DNA from: Lithospermum erythrorhizon
Taxonomy: Eukaryota > Streptophyta > Magnoliopsida > Boraginales > Boraginaceae
Length of the DNA stretch: 64,000 nt
NCBI GenBank assembly: GCA_019722365.1
Contig: JADFUC010001274.1
Span: 496,001-560,000 of the forward strand
Direction of reading: 5' to 3'
Every line of letters starts with the position of its first letter. The first letter of the stretch is position 1. Made by a program: the position numbers and the translations under genes. Below, piece after piece: positions 25,610 through 36,881 of this stretch. Under the pieces are notes generated by a model. It did no database searches. It was not told where the DNA came from and saw nothing but the letters and a program-made list of their open reading frames with translations.

Positions 25610-25777
25610 AATAGATGAAGCTAAATTAACATTCGTTTAACTAATTAGTTTTTCAAATACGTTATTATTTATAGAATACTATGTGGTGGCATTACCGCCT
25701 TGATGTGATGTCTTTTGGAATATAAAATGCAAATAACAAATAACAACTTTTGAGCCAGTATCTTAATTAATGTGTGT
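25610..25777 (+). repeat. Direct repeat B, right copy
   Basis: The second copy of the 170-bp repeat at 17523-17690, same orientation, 8.09 kb away. It follows a purine-rich stretch (AGACTAGAGAGAAAAAGAAG). Confidence 0.7.
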
Positions 25778-27879
25778 TATTTGTCGAGCGATTGTCTTGG
25801 CAATCATAAAACTAAGATTAACATTAAACAACGCTTTCACCAAATTCGGGCTCATATTATGCACATGCCCATGAGCCCATCTATAATATGTCAATTTGTT
25901 GGTTCATCGTTCAACCCGCCATGAATCATGATTCCATCATGCATTAACAACATATCACATATGTAATAAGTTCAAGTGCTAAAGTGTCCATATCACTAGG
26001 CACTTGAACACCCATTTCAATCCAGTTTGAGTTCATTAAGGAATATGTTACAGCCTAAGCCTTCTAGCTAGTCATATATATGAAGCTTGGCTGGGGTTTC
26101 TTAGTAGCTAGCCTTAGCTCAAGACATTTTTAGTTGTTTTTCATTAACTCCATGCTAGAGTGATCGATTGTTAATCGATTGATCATAAAAATTCGAACTC
26201 TAAGAATAACTTTTTTGTTTAGAATAATAAGTTAAGTTGTGGAAATGATTTTCTCCATCATCAATATCGGATTAAAGTAATCCATTAACATAATGATACG
26301 AATCATGTAATCTAGTATGGGTAGACTCCGGGTTAGGGGTTAAAAACTAAAATACAAGTGCATCATATTAAAGTTTTAGTGGCTCGATTTTATGATCAAT
26401 TTAATATAAATAGAAATATTTGTGATTGAATTGAAATTATATTCTAGCCGTTTGGAAGTAAAATGAAATCTAATTAAGCATCATTATCATAGTTATATTT
26501 TGTTATTATTATTGCCTATGTGGAAGTGAGTCAGGTGACACAGATAGGTACAACATGATTGAATAGGGTGGATCATGAATTTTGGCACAGAGCATCAAGA
26601 TCTAACAATCTGACGTGGATGATGCTGATTGATACAATAAATCTAAATCATGGTACAACACAAATGTACAACCAAATTATACTCTAATTTTGCTGGCAAC
26701 ACCTAACAACCACAACAAGTTCAACAAAAAATGGGAATGTGATAGATGTTAAATTCTTTATACATGGATTTAAAGAAAAGTAATCATATTATCACTCTAA
26801 TTTTTTAATTGTTTCATTTTTATGTGTCAATCTTTAATCACTAATTATATTTTAGCTATGTTATGAAAAATTTAATAGACTAATTTTATGAAAATATTTT
26901 GAAAGAAAATTGAATGATATGAAATTTATATTTATTAAATTAAGTAATATTCCGTGAAAAGTAACCTTAACAAATCAAATGTATCTGAGAAAAATAAAAA
27001 TATGAAATTAAAATAAGTGAGAATAGTTAAAGTATATTTTATTATTTTAGGATATTTGACTAGCTCGTTTTATCTTCTACATTACTACATTAATTTAAGA
27101 ATTTTTACTTTAAACTATTGAAATAATCATAGATTATATACGATGCTTCTAGCAAATTAATATCATTAGGGCCAAACTAGAATTTATTAATTTAAAGAGT
27201 TATTAATTTATAAATAAACTAATAATTCATTAATTTAAAGAGTTTTTTAACAAAATGAACACATGTACATTCAATTGCTATTGAGATTGATCTGAAAGAT
27301 GTAGAAGTATTTAAAAAATATCGAAAGATAGTTAAATGTAAGAAGATAATAAAAAATTATAATGATACGATGCGTTTAAGGCGCATTATGCGAGAAATGA
27401 AATCTTTTAGGGCTTGAAAATGTTATATTCTGAATCAAAAAAGCAATAGCTAGAAGCCCATTGTATATAGTAAGAAAAATTAGAGATGAGCACAAGCAAA
27501 GATTTGAGCTTTTAAAAAAAATAAACAAGCTAGAGATTTATATTTTCATTAAGTTCTTGATAATTTTTTTTAATTTTTAAGAGTATTAATTATGATATTC
27601 TTGGGTCTATATTATAAATTGATTTTTGTCTTTATTAAATTTTTGTAATTTTTGCTTAAATTTTCAAGTCGGAATGAGAATAAATTTATTATTTTTAAAA
27701 AGAGTTTATTTTAAAGTTTATATCGATATAATTTATAGAATAATATTATCTTATTATTAATTTATAGAATTTTTATTTGATGTAGTTTTACATATTTTTA
27801 GATCGATATATAAAGAATTGGATAGAATATGAAAATATCCCAAAATTATTGTCAGGCTCTAGTCACAATCTCTCTACTG
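25778..27879. other. Gene-free intergenic DNA
   Basis: AT-rich sequence with no supported gene on either strand. Around 25790-26040 the composition is more balanced and may be a further retroelement scrap. A weak imperfect palindrome (CTAGCTAGT near 26070 and GTAGCTAG near 26105) was considered as a hairpin but pairs poorly. Confidence 0.45.
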
Positions 27880-27999
27880 TTAGCTAAAAATAGCATATTT
27901 TACATCACAATCACTCTTTCTTTCTTCCTTCCTTTCTGCAACACACGTAATGCACAACGTACAATCTCATTTACTTGTTTCTTGAGGTGAGATTTATTT

Positions 28000-28036
<37 letters not shown>

Positions 28037-29183
28037 TTTTATTCATTTAGCTCTACCATATTTAAATTTTTAAATATTAATTTGTTTTCCCCTAGAAAAA
28101 CATTTTTTTTAATTGGTTTATCACCCTTTAACAAAACAATCAACTCTTTATACTCCCTCCAAATCATCACACTATTTTTATTTAATGTTTTCATATATAC
28201 AGATGAGGTGAGCTTTGATCATTAATTATTATTCTAATAAATACGGAGTATATAATTTATATCAAATTCGTTTTTCAAAATAGTTTCATAATATTATTTG
28301 TTATCAATTATGAACATATAGTTTGATGGTCAAATTCCCATCTCCATATGCGAAAACCGTCAAATAAAAAAACTAATGTAGTTGTATTTATCTTAAAACA
28401 ATTTTTACCATCTTTGTTGATTTGTTAAGCTGAGATTGAATTTATATATTTTGCTGTGGAAGATATCCTTATTTGTAGAGTATTAATAATTTGATATGGT
28501 GGATAATTATTTTACCATCTTTTTAATTGGTTTATCACCCCTTTAACAAAAAAATCAAATCTTGATAGTATTTATCTTAATGCAGTTTTTACCATTTTTT
28601 GATTTGCTAAGGTGGGTTGAATATATTAAAGTATAAAGCAAATACTTGAGTGTAACTTGGCCCCTCCTCAGGTAGTGTCCGGGTTGAATATATAATATTT
28701 TGTAGGTGGAAGATATCAATAAAGTATTAATTATTTTAGTTGATGGATAAGAATGTGGTGTAGGATGATGGAAAGTAGTTGGATTTTGTGTGTATCCATT
28801 TTTGTGGTGGGTCTTTAGTTGTATAATAATTTCTAGTATTTTCTAAGTAGATGGGGACATTTTACAACTAGTGTAATCTTTATTGGTACAGCTATATCAT
28901 ATACAAAATGCCAATCGAGATTAATCATTGGCGGCTGATATTTTTATGGTTGTTTTCAAAATCCATAATTTGTATAGTATATATATTCTCCCCTTATTTG
29001 TCCTCCTCATTATAGTAATACAGTAATAGTCTCTTCTTTATTGACTATTCTTGTATATATAAGATCTGTGTCCCTTTATATTTTTGTCATTAAAATTATA
29101 TTCAAGATTGCTCTTTTTCAGCTTATAGTTTGTTTATCCATATGCCATCTTTGATAGATTGAGTTAATTGTACTTATTTTTCA
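27880..29183 (+). other. Probable 5'UTR and 5'UTR intron of the BTB gene
   Basis: The BTB start codon at 29207 is preceded by a clear acceptor (TTTTTCAG ending at 29183). About 1.2 kb upstream, TTGAG followed by GTGAGATTT (27985-27995) is a good donor in a CT-rich, leader-like context. A 5'UTR intron of about 1.2 kb is therefore plausible. It contains a (TA)11 run at 28013-28034 and a MITE-like end near 28150. Inferred from splice consensus only. Confidence 0.35.
28013..28034 (+). repeat. (TA)n microsatellite
   Basis: Eleven perfect TA units in the AT-rich region upstream of the BTB gene. Confidence 0.95.
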
Positions 29184-29206
29184 GAGTTAGTGTTTTGTAA
29201 GTGAAG

Positions 29207-32200
29207 ATGATGGAGAAGAAACAGAAAAAGTTTCTTACAGTGGCTCCATTTGAGTGTGCTTGGATTGATGGATTGAGGTTTAAGGAAGCAGGGAGGGGGT
29301 GTATAGCTTTTGATGCTTTTGCACACAATGATGTCACCATTGTGTTTCGAGAGCAAGTAGGTAGTCAGCATTACCATTACAAGAGAGACCCTTGTCCACA
29401 TTATACTGTGATTATTGGTAGTCACCGAAACAGGAGATTTAGGATTGAGGTCAATGGGAGTACTGTGGTTGATGAGGCGAGTGTTGTTGGTCTGCGGTGT
29501 TCTTCGGCATTTCAGAGCTATTGGATTAGTGTCTATGATGGGTTGATTAGTATTGGAAAAGGGAGGTACCCTTTTCAGAATCTTTGCTTTCAGTGGCTTG
29601 ATTCCAAACCAAATTGTAGTGTTCAGTATGTGGGGCTTAGTAGTTGGGATAAACATGTCGGGTATAGGAATGTGAATGTGTTGCCTTTGACACAGAATCA
29701 TATAACTCTGTGGAAGCAAGTTGATTATGTTGATGAGTACATAGAGGAGGAGGTTGATGATGACAGAGTTGTGGGAGATGATGAGGTTAGAGATGATTAT
29801 AGAAGTTGTGGACTTGGCCATTTTTTTGAGAGCTGGGAACTATCTGACGTGTTCTTTATTGTCGGGAAAGAAGAAAAGGCGGTCCCGGCTCATAAGGTAG
29901 TCTTGGCAGCTGCAGGCAATTTCTTCAAGTTTAGTTCATCAGTTGAAGATATCATTCCTCTTCCAAATGTTAGCTATCAAGTTCTACATGCATTTCTTCA
30001 GTATATATATGCGGGCCATACCCAGGTACATAACTTTGTTTTCTTGCAATTTACTGTTTTCTTGTAAATAAAATGGCTCATTCCACTACATACTCTTCTT
30101 ATCCGTTGTGAAGTAGTAGATAGTGTTTGCACTTCACACTCGGGTCAATATGGAAACAGCCTCCTTGCTATCACAGTGTTATCTGACCAACCCCCCCCCC
30201 CCCTTGGTATGCTTAGGCAGAGAACTTTCTTGAGCGTGGGCATGTTGATTCGTTGTTTTCTGAGTCTGTAGTTTATTGTTTTGTTTTGAGAAATCCTATG
30301 AAAAATATGAAACTGGTGGTTTGAACCTAGGACCTCTGAGGTTATTTGCAATCTCCTCGGGATAATGATGTTAGCTTTTTAAAATTTGCTAGTCATATTC
30401 TTCAAATACAATCTGTTTCTGTATTTCACTTGGGATGAACAAAAGGTAAATCCTTGGGGATCGACTCGGCTAAAATGTGTTGGAGTTGTTAATAAAATTA
30501 TGAATTCTCATATAATGACTTTGAAATTGAACTGTAACTCAAGCTATAAACTTCCTGTATCCTTCATTCTGAAGTGAATCAGATGTGTATATGATTAGCA
30601 TCTGATATTGCATAAATATCAATTGAATTTGTGATTTGTAAATCTAAGTGAACCTAAATCCCAACAATCTTGTGTGACAGCTTATTTCCTTATAACAAAA
30701 TGTATACTCCCCCTTATTGGCTTATGTTATACTGACTACATATTCATATGATATAGATACCAGAATCACATCTAAGTTCCTTGAAGGAACTTGGCTTACA
30801 GTTTGAAGTTATACTACTGGTAAAGCACTGTGAAGAAATCATTGAGCGCTTCAAACTCAACAAAAAACTCTTTGACTCAGGCAAGAATGTCGAAATATCT
30901 TGTCCTTCTCGACTACCTGGAAGCACAAGTCTCTTGTCTGGGCTGCCTATCGATGTCGGAAGGCTTAAGCAATTTTGTACATCGGGATTCTACAGTGATG
31001 TCGAATTATGTGTAGAAGGTTATGATTTTGTTGCGAAATTGCATAAAGTAATCCTTAGTCTGTGGAGTTTTCCATTTATGAAGGTATTGAACTTTATTTT
31101 TTTGTTTTCTTATTCATCCTATCCCCTATTTCTAAACTTGTTGGGTAATGGACATTTTCTTATTCAGTTGAAATGAGCAGCAATTGTAATTGCAGATGTT
31201 TACTAATGGAATGAGAGAGAGTAACTCGTCCCGGATCTACATGAAAGATGTATCATTTGATGCTTTTCAAAGAATGCTCGAGTTTATGTATACTGGAGAA
31301 TTCAGAAAGGATATTTGCCTGGACGATGATACCTTGCTGCTGCAGTTACTTCTGTTGGCAGATCAACTTGGGGTGACTCTTCTTCATCAGGAATGTTGCA
31401 AAACTCTACTGGAGAGCCTATCTGAGGTAATCTTCATAGCAACATTTCTCAAAATTTTAGTTTTGATACTTATCAGTATGCTAAGATACTAGATGGATGG
31501 GGGTTATCAAAAGACTGAAGAATGGTGCGACTCGGATGTGTACACAAAGAGAGCCCAATAGGAGAATGAATTATGAAAGATATTGATTTCTTTTATCTAT
31601 ATATTATATGCAGGAATGGAGTTCTCCTATTCGAAGAAGATCATACATCGAGTTTTTCTAATATGCCAAGTTTAATGGGAGACGAAGAAGAGACTTTTGG
31701 CAAAGTATTCATGTTCTAATTTGTAAACTTTGTTGCAGGACTCAGTCTGCCACATTCTTCAAGTAATATCATGTATTCCTTCTTGTAAACTTGTCGAAGA
31801 AACATGCGAGAGGAAATTCTCCATGCACTTTGACTATTGTACAACTGCAAGCACTGACTTTGTCATGTTAGATGAAGCTACATTTAGCAACATTCTCCAG
31901 GTGAATACTCACTTTCGTAGCTTTGAAATGAGAAGTTCATGTGAGTTACCAACAGGGTGTTGGCACTAAGTGTGGCATTCATAGTTACGACTGTGAGTTA
32001 ACGTGATAGAAAGATGATGTCCTCATGTAAGATAGGATGCCAAAAAAATTATGATTCCTTTTTGAACGTCTATAATGAGAAAGCTGCAGACTTTTAAGTT
32101 TTAAGAGAAAAAAACCGCAATCAGTAAAACCGTTCAATGCCTGTCCTATAAGACTGTAATTGCCATCTCTAATGTAAGTGCACATTTTTGCAGCATCCAG

Positions 32201-33838
32201 AGTTGACAGTAACAACGGAAGAAAGAATTTTCAATGCAATCTTGTTATGGGGATTGCAATCCAAGGAATTGTATGGATGGGAAAGAGTGGATGAAATTAT
32301 GGGTAATTTATCACCTGAACTACTTTTCAAGGAGAGACTCAACTCTGTTGATAAGCTCCTGCCTCTTGTGCGCTTCCCTTTGCTTCCCTATGAGTTGCTT
32401 AAAAAGGTATATTGCTGAAGAATTTTTCAATTGAATCATCTTTATCTGCTCAAGGATACATTGGAAGGGCTCATCTTTTATTTTGAACACTGCAGCTGGA
32501 AAGGAGCAACCTCAAGAGTCTTCATTCCTTCAGTTATCTGGTAAAATTCTGAACAGAGGTTTTCTGACAAGTTCAATCAACAATGAGATTATTTGGTGGA
32601 TTGACTTATTCTTTCTGGTGATATTTATTCTTAAGGTAACTGAGGCAATCACTTTCCTGGAATGTGGACTCGCCAATGCTCAGAAAGACCAAAAGTAAGT
32701 TGGCAAGTAGAAGTTTAGTGGTACGTGTATCTATTTTATACATGTAAAATTAATTATGCTGAATGTATGAAATTTGTTTTCTAGTGAGAGATTTCAACAC
32801 AGGCGATCCAGCTTCAAGGAGCGCCAGTACATATGTGACGGGGATAGCAACGGAGTTCTTTATTTCGCTGGCACATCTTATGGGGCACACCAGTGGTTGA
32901 ATCCAGTTTTGTCAAAGGTACATTTAGGCCAAAGCTACCTTCTCCTATGTGTTTCTCAGCCTCACCTACATCAACCAACTTCATGTTTCAGAGAATAACT
33001 ATAACTGCAAGCAGCCCAGTATCACGATACACAGACCCCAAGGTTTTGGTTTCCAGGACTTACCAGGTATCATAGAGTCGACTACACTTTATCCGGTGGT
33101 CATTTGATTTTGCATTGTGGAATTATAGTTTCTACTTTAATGTGCATTAGGGCACTTCATTTGCTGGTCCACGCATTGAGGATGGTTTGAACTCTGCATG
33201 GTGGATGGTAGATGTTGGCCATGATCATCAGGTATTATGTTTGACTAGTAGTATTCTTCAATTCTGCATGATGACTTATTCCAACAATCTGTATGGCATC
33301 TTAAAATGTGAACCTCAGTGCGAATTCTTCTGATTGCATGAATATCTTGTTGCCAGTGTTGTATCGCGATGTACTTAATAAACGAAATGAGATAAATTAA
33401 CTACTGAATGTTTTCTCCAAATTTGATGATGTGCGATGCAGCTCATGTGCAACTATTACACAATAAGACAGGATGGATCAAGAACTTTCCTGAGATCATG
33501 GAATTTTCAGGTAATCAACATGCCTTTAGAGTGTCGATATATTATCTACATTTGTAAGTCGCGCTTTACTATTTTCTTTGGCATCATTTTCCATACTGAC
33601 TGAATCATGAGTGCATTAGGGATCCATGGATGGGAAGAACTGGACAAACTTGAGAATACACGAGAACGATCAGACACTTTCCAAGCCTGGGCAGTTTGCA
33701 TCATGGCCAGTCATCGGCCCTAACGCGTTGCTCCCTTTCAGATACTTTCGAGTTATGTTAACTGCTCCTACTGCGGATGACACCAATCCTTGGAGTTGTT
33801 GCACCTGCTTCTTGGAACTTTATGGTTACTTCCGCTAG
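29207..33838 (+). CDS. Double-BTB, BACK and F5/8-type C (discoidin) domain protein, At2g30600-like
   Basis: An 810-aa protein, probably an adaptor that brings substrates to a CUL3 ubiquitin ligase through its BTB folds. Twelve exons join in frame: 29207-30025, 30757-31083, 31196-31426, 31739-31900, 32194-32406, 32496-32540, 32636-32694, 32785-32917, 32992-33066, 33151-33231, 33442-33510 and 33620-33838. In order: a farnesoic-acid-methyltransferase-like N-terminal domain (about 1-200, with FECAWIDGLRFKEAGRGCIA); BTB 1 (about 215-290, SDVFFIVGKEEKAVPAHKVV); BTB 2 (about 345-465, YSDVELCVEGYDFVAKLHKV); a BACK-like helical region; and a C-terminal discoidin domain (WWMVDVGHDHQ, RSWNFQGSMDGKNW, FRYFRV). 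Length and order match Arabidopsis At2g30600 (about 809 aa). The ATG at 29207 is followed directly by a second ATG. Intron 1 carries a SINE-like insertion. The biochemical role is inferred from BTB proteins in general. Confidence 0.93.
30065..30240 (+). mobile_element. SINE-like element in BTB intron 1
   Basis: This segment shares a long colinear block with 35134-35330: TGGCTCATT, CTTCTTATC, GTAGATAGTGTTTGCACT, a GGGTCAAT-like block, and then CTTGTTATCACA-like sequence. The 3' part resembles plant Au-type SINEs as I remember them (GGGTCAATnGGAAACAGCCTC ... CACAAGGGTAGGGCTG ... GACCCCCC). A run of 13 C (30191-30203) sits where those SINEs have their C-rich stretch. Transposition by RNA copying is inferred from the family. 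Confidence 0.55.
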
Positions 33839-34620
33839 ACAAAATCGACATTATATGCTACTAGTTTGCTTGAAAACTCTTGTTGGGGAATGGAAGATTC
33901 TGATATGTAAAAGGTGGTTTCAATTAGTTTGTAGCAAAAATACCCATCTTTGATAACTTTTATTAATGTAATAATCTGCCATAATGTTCATTATCAAATT
34001 AATCAATCCTCAAGCTACATCACAATTTAATATGCATATATTTCAACTCTGTGGAATAAACTATCATGTTTCCAAGCAAGACATGATTTCTTTGTACGAA
34101 TAGGATCGGTGATTATCTTCTACCTATTTTACATGTCTTCTGCTTGAAACAATTGTATAGTATACATTGATGGTTATATTACAACTACTCATGATGTCCA
34201 TAATACATGTACAATCAATTAAATCAAAGAGTCACAATAAAAGTCACATGATTATATGGGTATCGTTCATTAAAAAACATTTTCATATGAAATTTATTCA
34301 AATAAACACTTGATTTAATTCTATATATACTATTACTAAATTAGCCTTTTTAGTAATATCACTAAACATTTATTTATTTAGTGACAAAAATCACATTCCT
34401 CACACAAACTTAATTATCTTTTTGAATTAATTTTATTCTTACAAAGTACAACGATTAAAAGACAAAAACAATTTTACACACAGTACAGAGTCTTCAAAGT
34501 ACCTTGTATTTTTCTGTCCTCTTATTTCCTTATCTTTTAAAGTACAATTTTTTTGTTTAATTTTCCATTTGGTTTTTTATAGTATACAAATTTTATCTGC
34601 AAAAAATAATGGTTACCCTC
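33839..34620. other. BTB 3'UTR and promoter of the GATA gene
   Basis: An AT-rich gap between two genes in the same direction. The first 150-200 bp are probably BTB 3'UTR; the last 100-200 bp, rich in pyrimidines (TCTGTCCTCTTATTTCC near 34516), are probably the leader of the GATA gene. No other gene is seen. Confidence 0.5.
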
Positions 34621-34647
34621 AATTTTTCAGGGCTTTAGGCAGCTCCA

Positions 34648-35404
34648 GTAAGTACCTTACTGCTTTGTTTTCATACATAAAGGTTGATCTTTTATGATAC
34701 CCTTTTTAGAGTTGTATACACATGTTTGATTGGTTTTTCATTTAGTGTTGCATGCATTATGTATACTAATTATGTTTTATTGCTGCAAAATGGGGTGAAA
34801 TTGTGGGAATTAGCTTAAATTTATATTTGGAATGTAGTTTTAATGATAGTTGTTAAATATAATGTGTTCTACATTCTTCATTGGCAATTTTGATAGAAAA
34901 ACTGTTTCTTTATTGGATGCTATCATTAATTGGCCAATTGGTTAGCTTTTGAGCTGCTTAATTGAACTTTTGGTTGCATATTTTGAAAGTGATTAAATAT
35001 TGTAGTGTAATAAAAATGAGTTTGGATAATATCACCTATTGGCCTAGTAATTTTCTTGTTATTGTTCTTGTGTATTGTTATTTTCATGTCCTATGGAGTC
35101 GAAGATTTTGTATTATTTGGCTCTTGGATATAATGAAATAAATCAAACTGGCTCATTAGTCATTACAATACCTACGCTTCTTATCTATTGCGAAGTGGTA
35201 GATAGTGTTTGCACTCCACTCTGGGATCAATTAGCAAACAACATCCTTGTTATCACAAGGGTAGGGCTACATAGTATCTGACTCCCCTTCCCCTGCTTAG
35301 GTTGGAGCCTATTCAAAGGCATTGATACATGTTAATGCTATTGTGTATTGTTCCTATTCCATTAACTTTTAGGGTGTGTATATTAAAGTTTTGCGGTGTT
35401 GCAG
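34648..35404 (+). other. 5'UTR intron of the GATA gene
   Basis: A strong donor (CCA followed by GTAAGTACC at 34648) and an acceptor (GTGTTGCAG ending at 35404) flank the region directly ahead of the GATA start codon, which lies 3 nt into the next exon. Neither side is coding, so this reads as a leader intron of 757 bp. It contains the second SINE-like copy. Confidence 0.65.
35134..35330 (+). mobile_element. SINE-like element in the GATA 5'UTR intron
   Basis: The better-kept relative of 30065-30240, same orientation: GTAGATAGTGTTTGCACTCC, GTTATCACAAGGGTAGGGCT, then CCCCTGCTTAGGTTGGAGCC, ending near AAAGGCATTG. The last two blocks are typical of the 3' part of Au-like SINEs. It lies 5.1 kb from the first copy, in the intron of the next gene. 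Confidence 0.6.
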
Positions 35405-35407
35405 AAA

Positions 35408-36881
35408 ATGAGTATGGTTGAACCTAATAACTGCTGGGATGGTATTTTGAATGGCGCCAATTCTGAGGAGTTTGCAAATATACTCAATATTCTAGACTTC
35501 CCAGTGGAGAGTTTAGAAGGAGATGGCACTGCTGATGATTTGGACTATAGTAATTTTCAGAACATGGGGCCGATTCCTTTAGATGCGTTGACGGGGTTTC
35601 CACTGGTTTCCCAGAGCCAAGTTGCCAATGGCCGGGAGATTAAGGGGTCTAGTCGGAATACTCCTGTGAGTTTTAGTACTCCAAATTGGAGTACATTTTA
35701 TATTGTCAACATATTATGTGTGTTGCAACTCAGTTAACAACTTAACATATTGGTAATGTTTGTTACAACTTCTTATATGACTTTCTAGACTGTGACTATT
35801 GACTCTCTATTCTTTTATTGTTTTCTCTTCTAATATGTTTCACGTTCGGTTGGTACACCTGAGTGGCATTCAGTCAATCTTGTTACTTGTTAAACCTCGG
35901 TATTGTGAGTTCTTTGGTTGGTTGTGGTGCATTGATCCTTCATCATGTATCACAAATTCACTATGTGAAAAATGAGAATGTCACTCGGGGTTTAATAAAG
36001 AGGTATGCAAACTAACTATAAATTTCAATGGAAGCAATTCTTTAGGAAAAACGGATCCTGATATTAGTTCTTTAATTTTATGTGGCCCTCTAGTTGTCTC
36101 TGTTTAGTGTGAAAATTATTTTCTCCTGCAACTGCTGACTGGTCATTCATGTATGTAGGTCTATATAAAGTCTGAACGAATAGAGCCAGAAAATTGTGTT
36201 GGCTACAACAGTGGTGCGAGCACTCCATGTGAGAGCTTTATATCCCCGAAATTTAGAACTTTCATCACACCAAGCCCAGTTTCTTTTCTAGAAAGTGGTG
36301 GACCCTGTTCATCTGTTAAATGCTCAACCACAAAACCTGAAATTGCCATCATGCGGCGAACTCGTTCTAAGCGTAAGCGGCCATCAAATCTCCATTGCTG
36401 GTTTCAGACGTCAATTATTTGCAGTGGTTCTGTGGCAAATAGAAGTTCGAACAGTGGAAACCACAAAGATTTCAATGAGCAAAGATTGTCCGAGTCATCC
36501 AATGCCTCAGAAGGCCTCAGGAATTTTTCTCGGGAAGCAGTTAAGGAACCCCCAGTGGAATTTTATGCTACTAGAGAGCAAGAAACTACAACTGTTAAGC
36601 AATCTGTATCAACTCAAAAATGCACACATTGTCAAGTGAAGAAGACCCCACAATGGAGGGAGGGACCTCTGGGTCCGAAGACTCTTTGCAATGCATGTGG
36701 AGTTCGCTATCGTTCTGGACGCCTATTTCCAGAGTATCGTCCTGCATCAAGTCCTACATTTGTGCCATCCTTCCACTCAAACTTGCACAAAAAGGTTATA
36801 GAGATGAGGAAGAAAACTACACAGAAGGGTCTGGAAGATTCTGCCAATGTCTCCGCTGCCAGAGTTTGTTCCTGTGAGTAA
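35408..36881 (+). CDS. GATA transcription factor, class A
   Basis: A nuclear DNA-binding regulator of 326 aa from two coding exons: 35408-35665 and 36159-36881. The zinc finger is the plant type-IV form C-X2-C-X18-C-X2-C (CTHC ... CNAC, about residues 241-265). It is followed by [20 protein letters not shown] and the basic-plus-helix tail HKKVIEMR, both typical of class A. The N-terminal half is acidic and probably activating ([20 protein letters not shown]). [10 protein letters not shown] in the middle matches the conserved VPSPVSVLES motif of class A members, and [10 protein letters not shown] is a likely nuclear-localisation signal. The final codons TCC TGT GAG TAA overlap a donor-like GTGAGT, so an alternative C-terminus by splicing is possible. 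A 757-bp leader intron precedes the start. Class is firm; the individual orthologue is not. Confidence 0.92.

Noticed and set aside
26045..26120. Possible microRNA hairpin
   Set aside because: Arms CTAGCTAGT and GTAGCTAG pair only partly, with bulges, and no known mature miRNA sequence is present.
28150..28255. Second Stowaway MITE (TACTCCCTCC start, TACGGAGTAT end)
   Set aside because: One end matches but the other is not a convincing inverted complement and no TA duplication could be fixed.
29174..29821. 215-codon minus-strand open frame
   Set aside because: It is the antisense of BTB exon 1, whose plus-strand product has clear family similarity.
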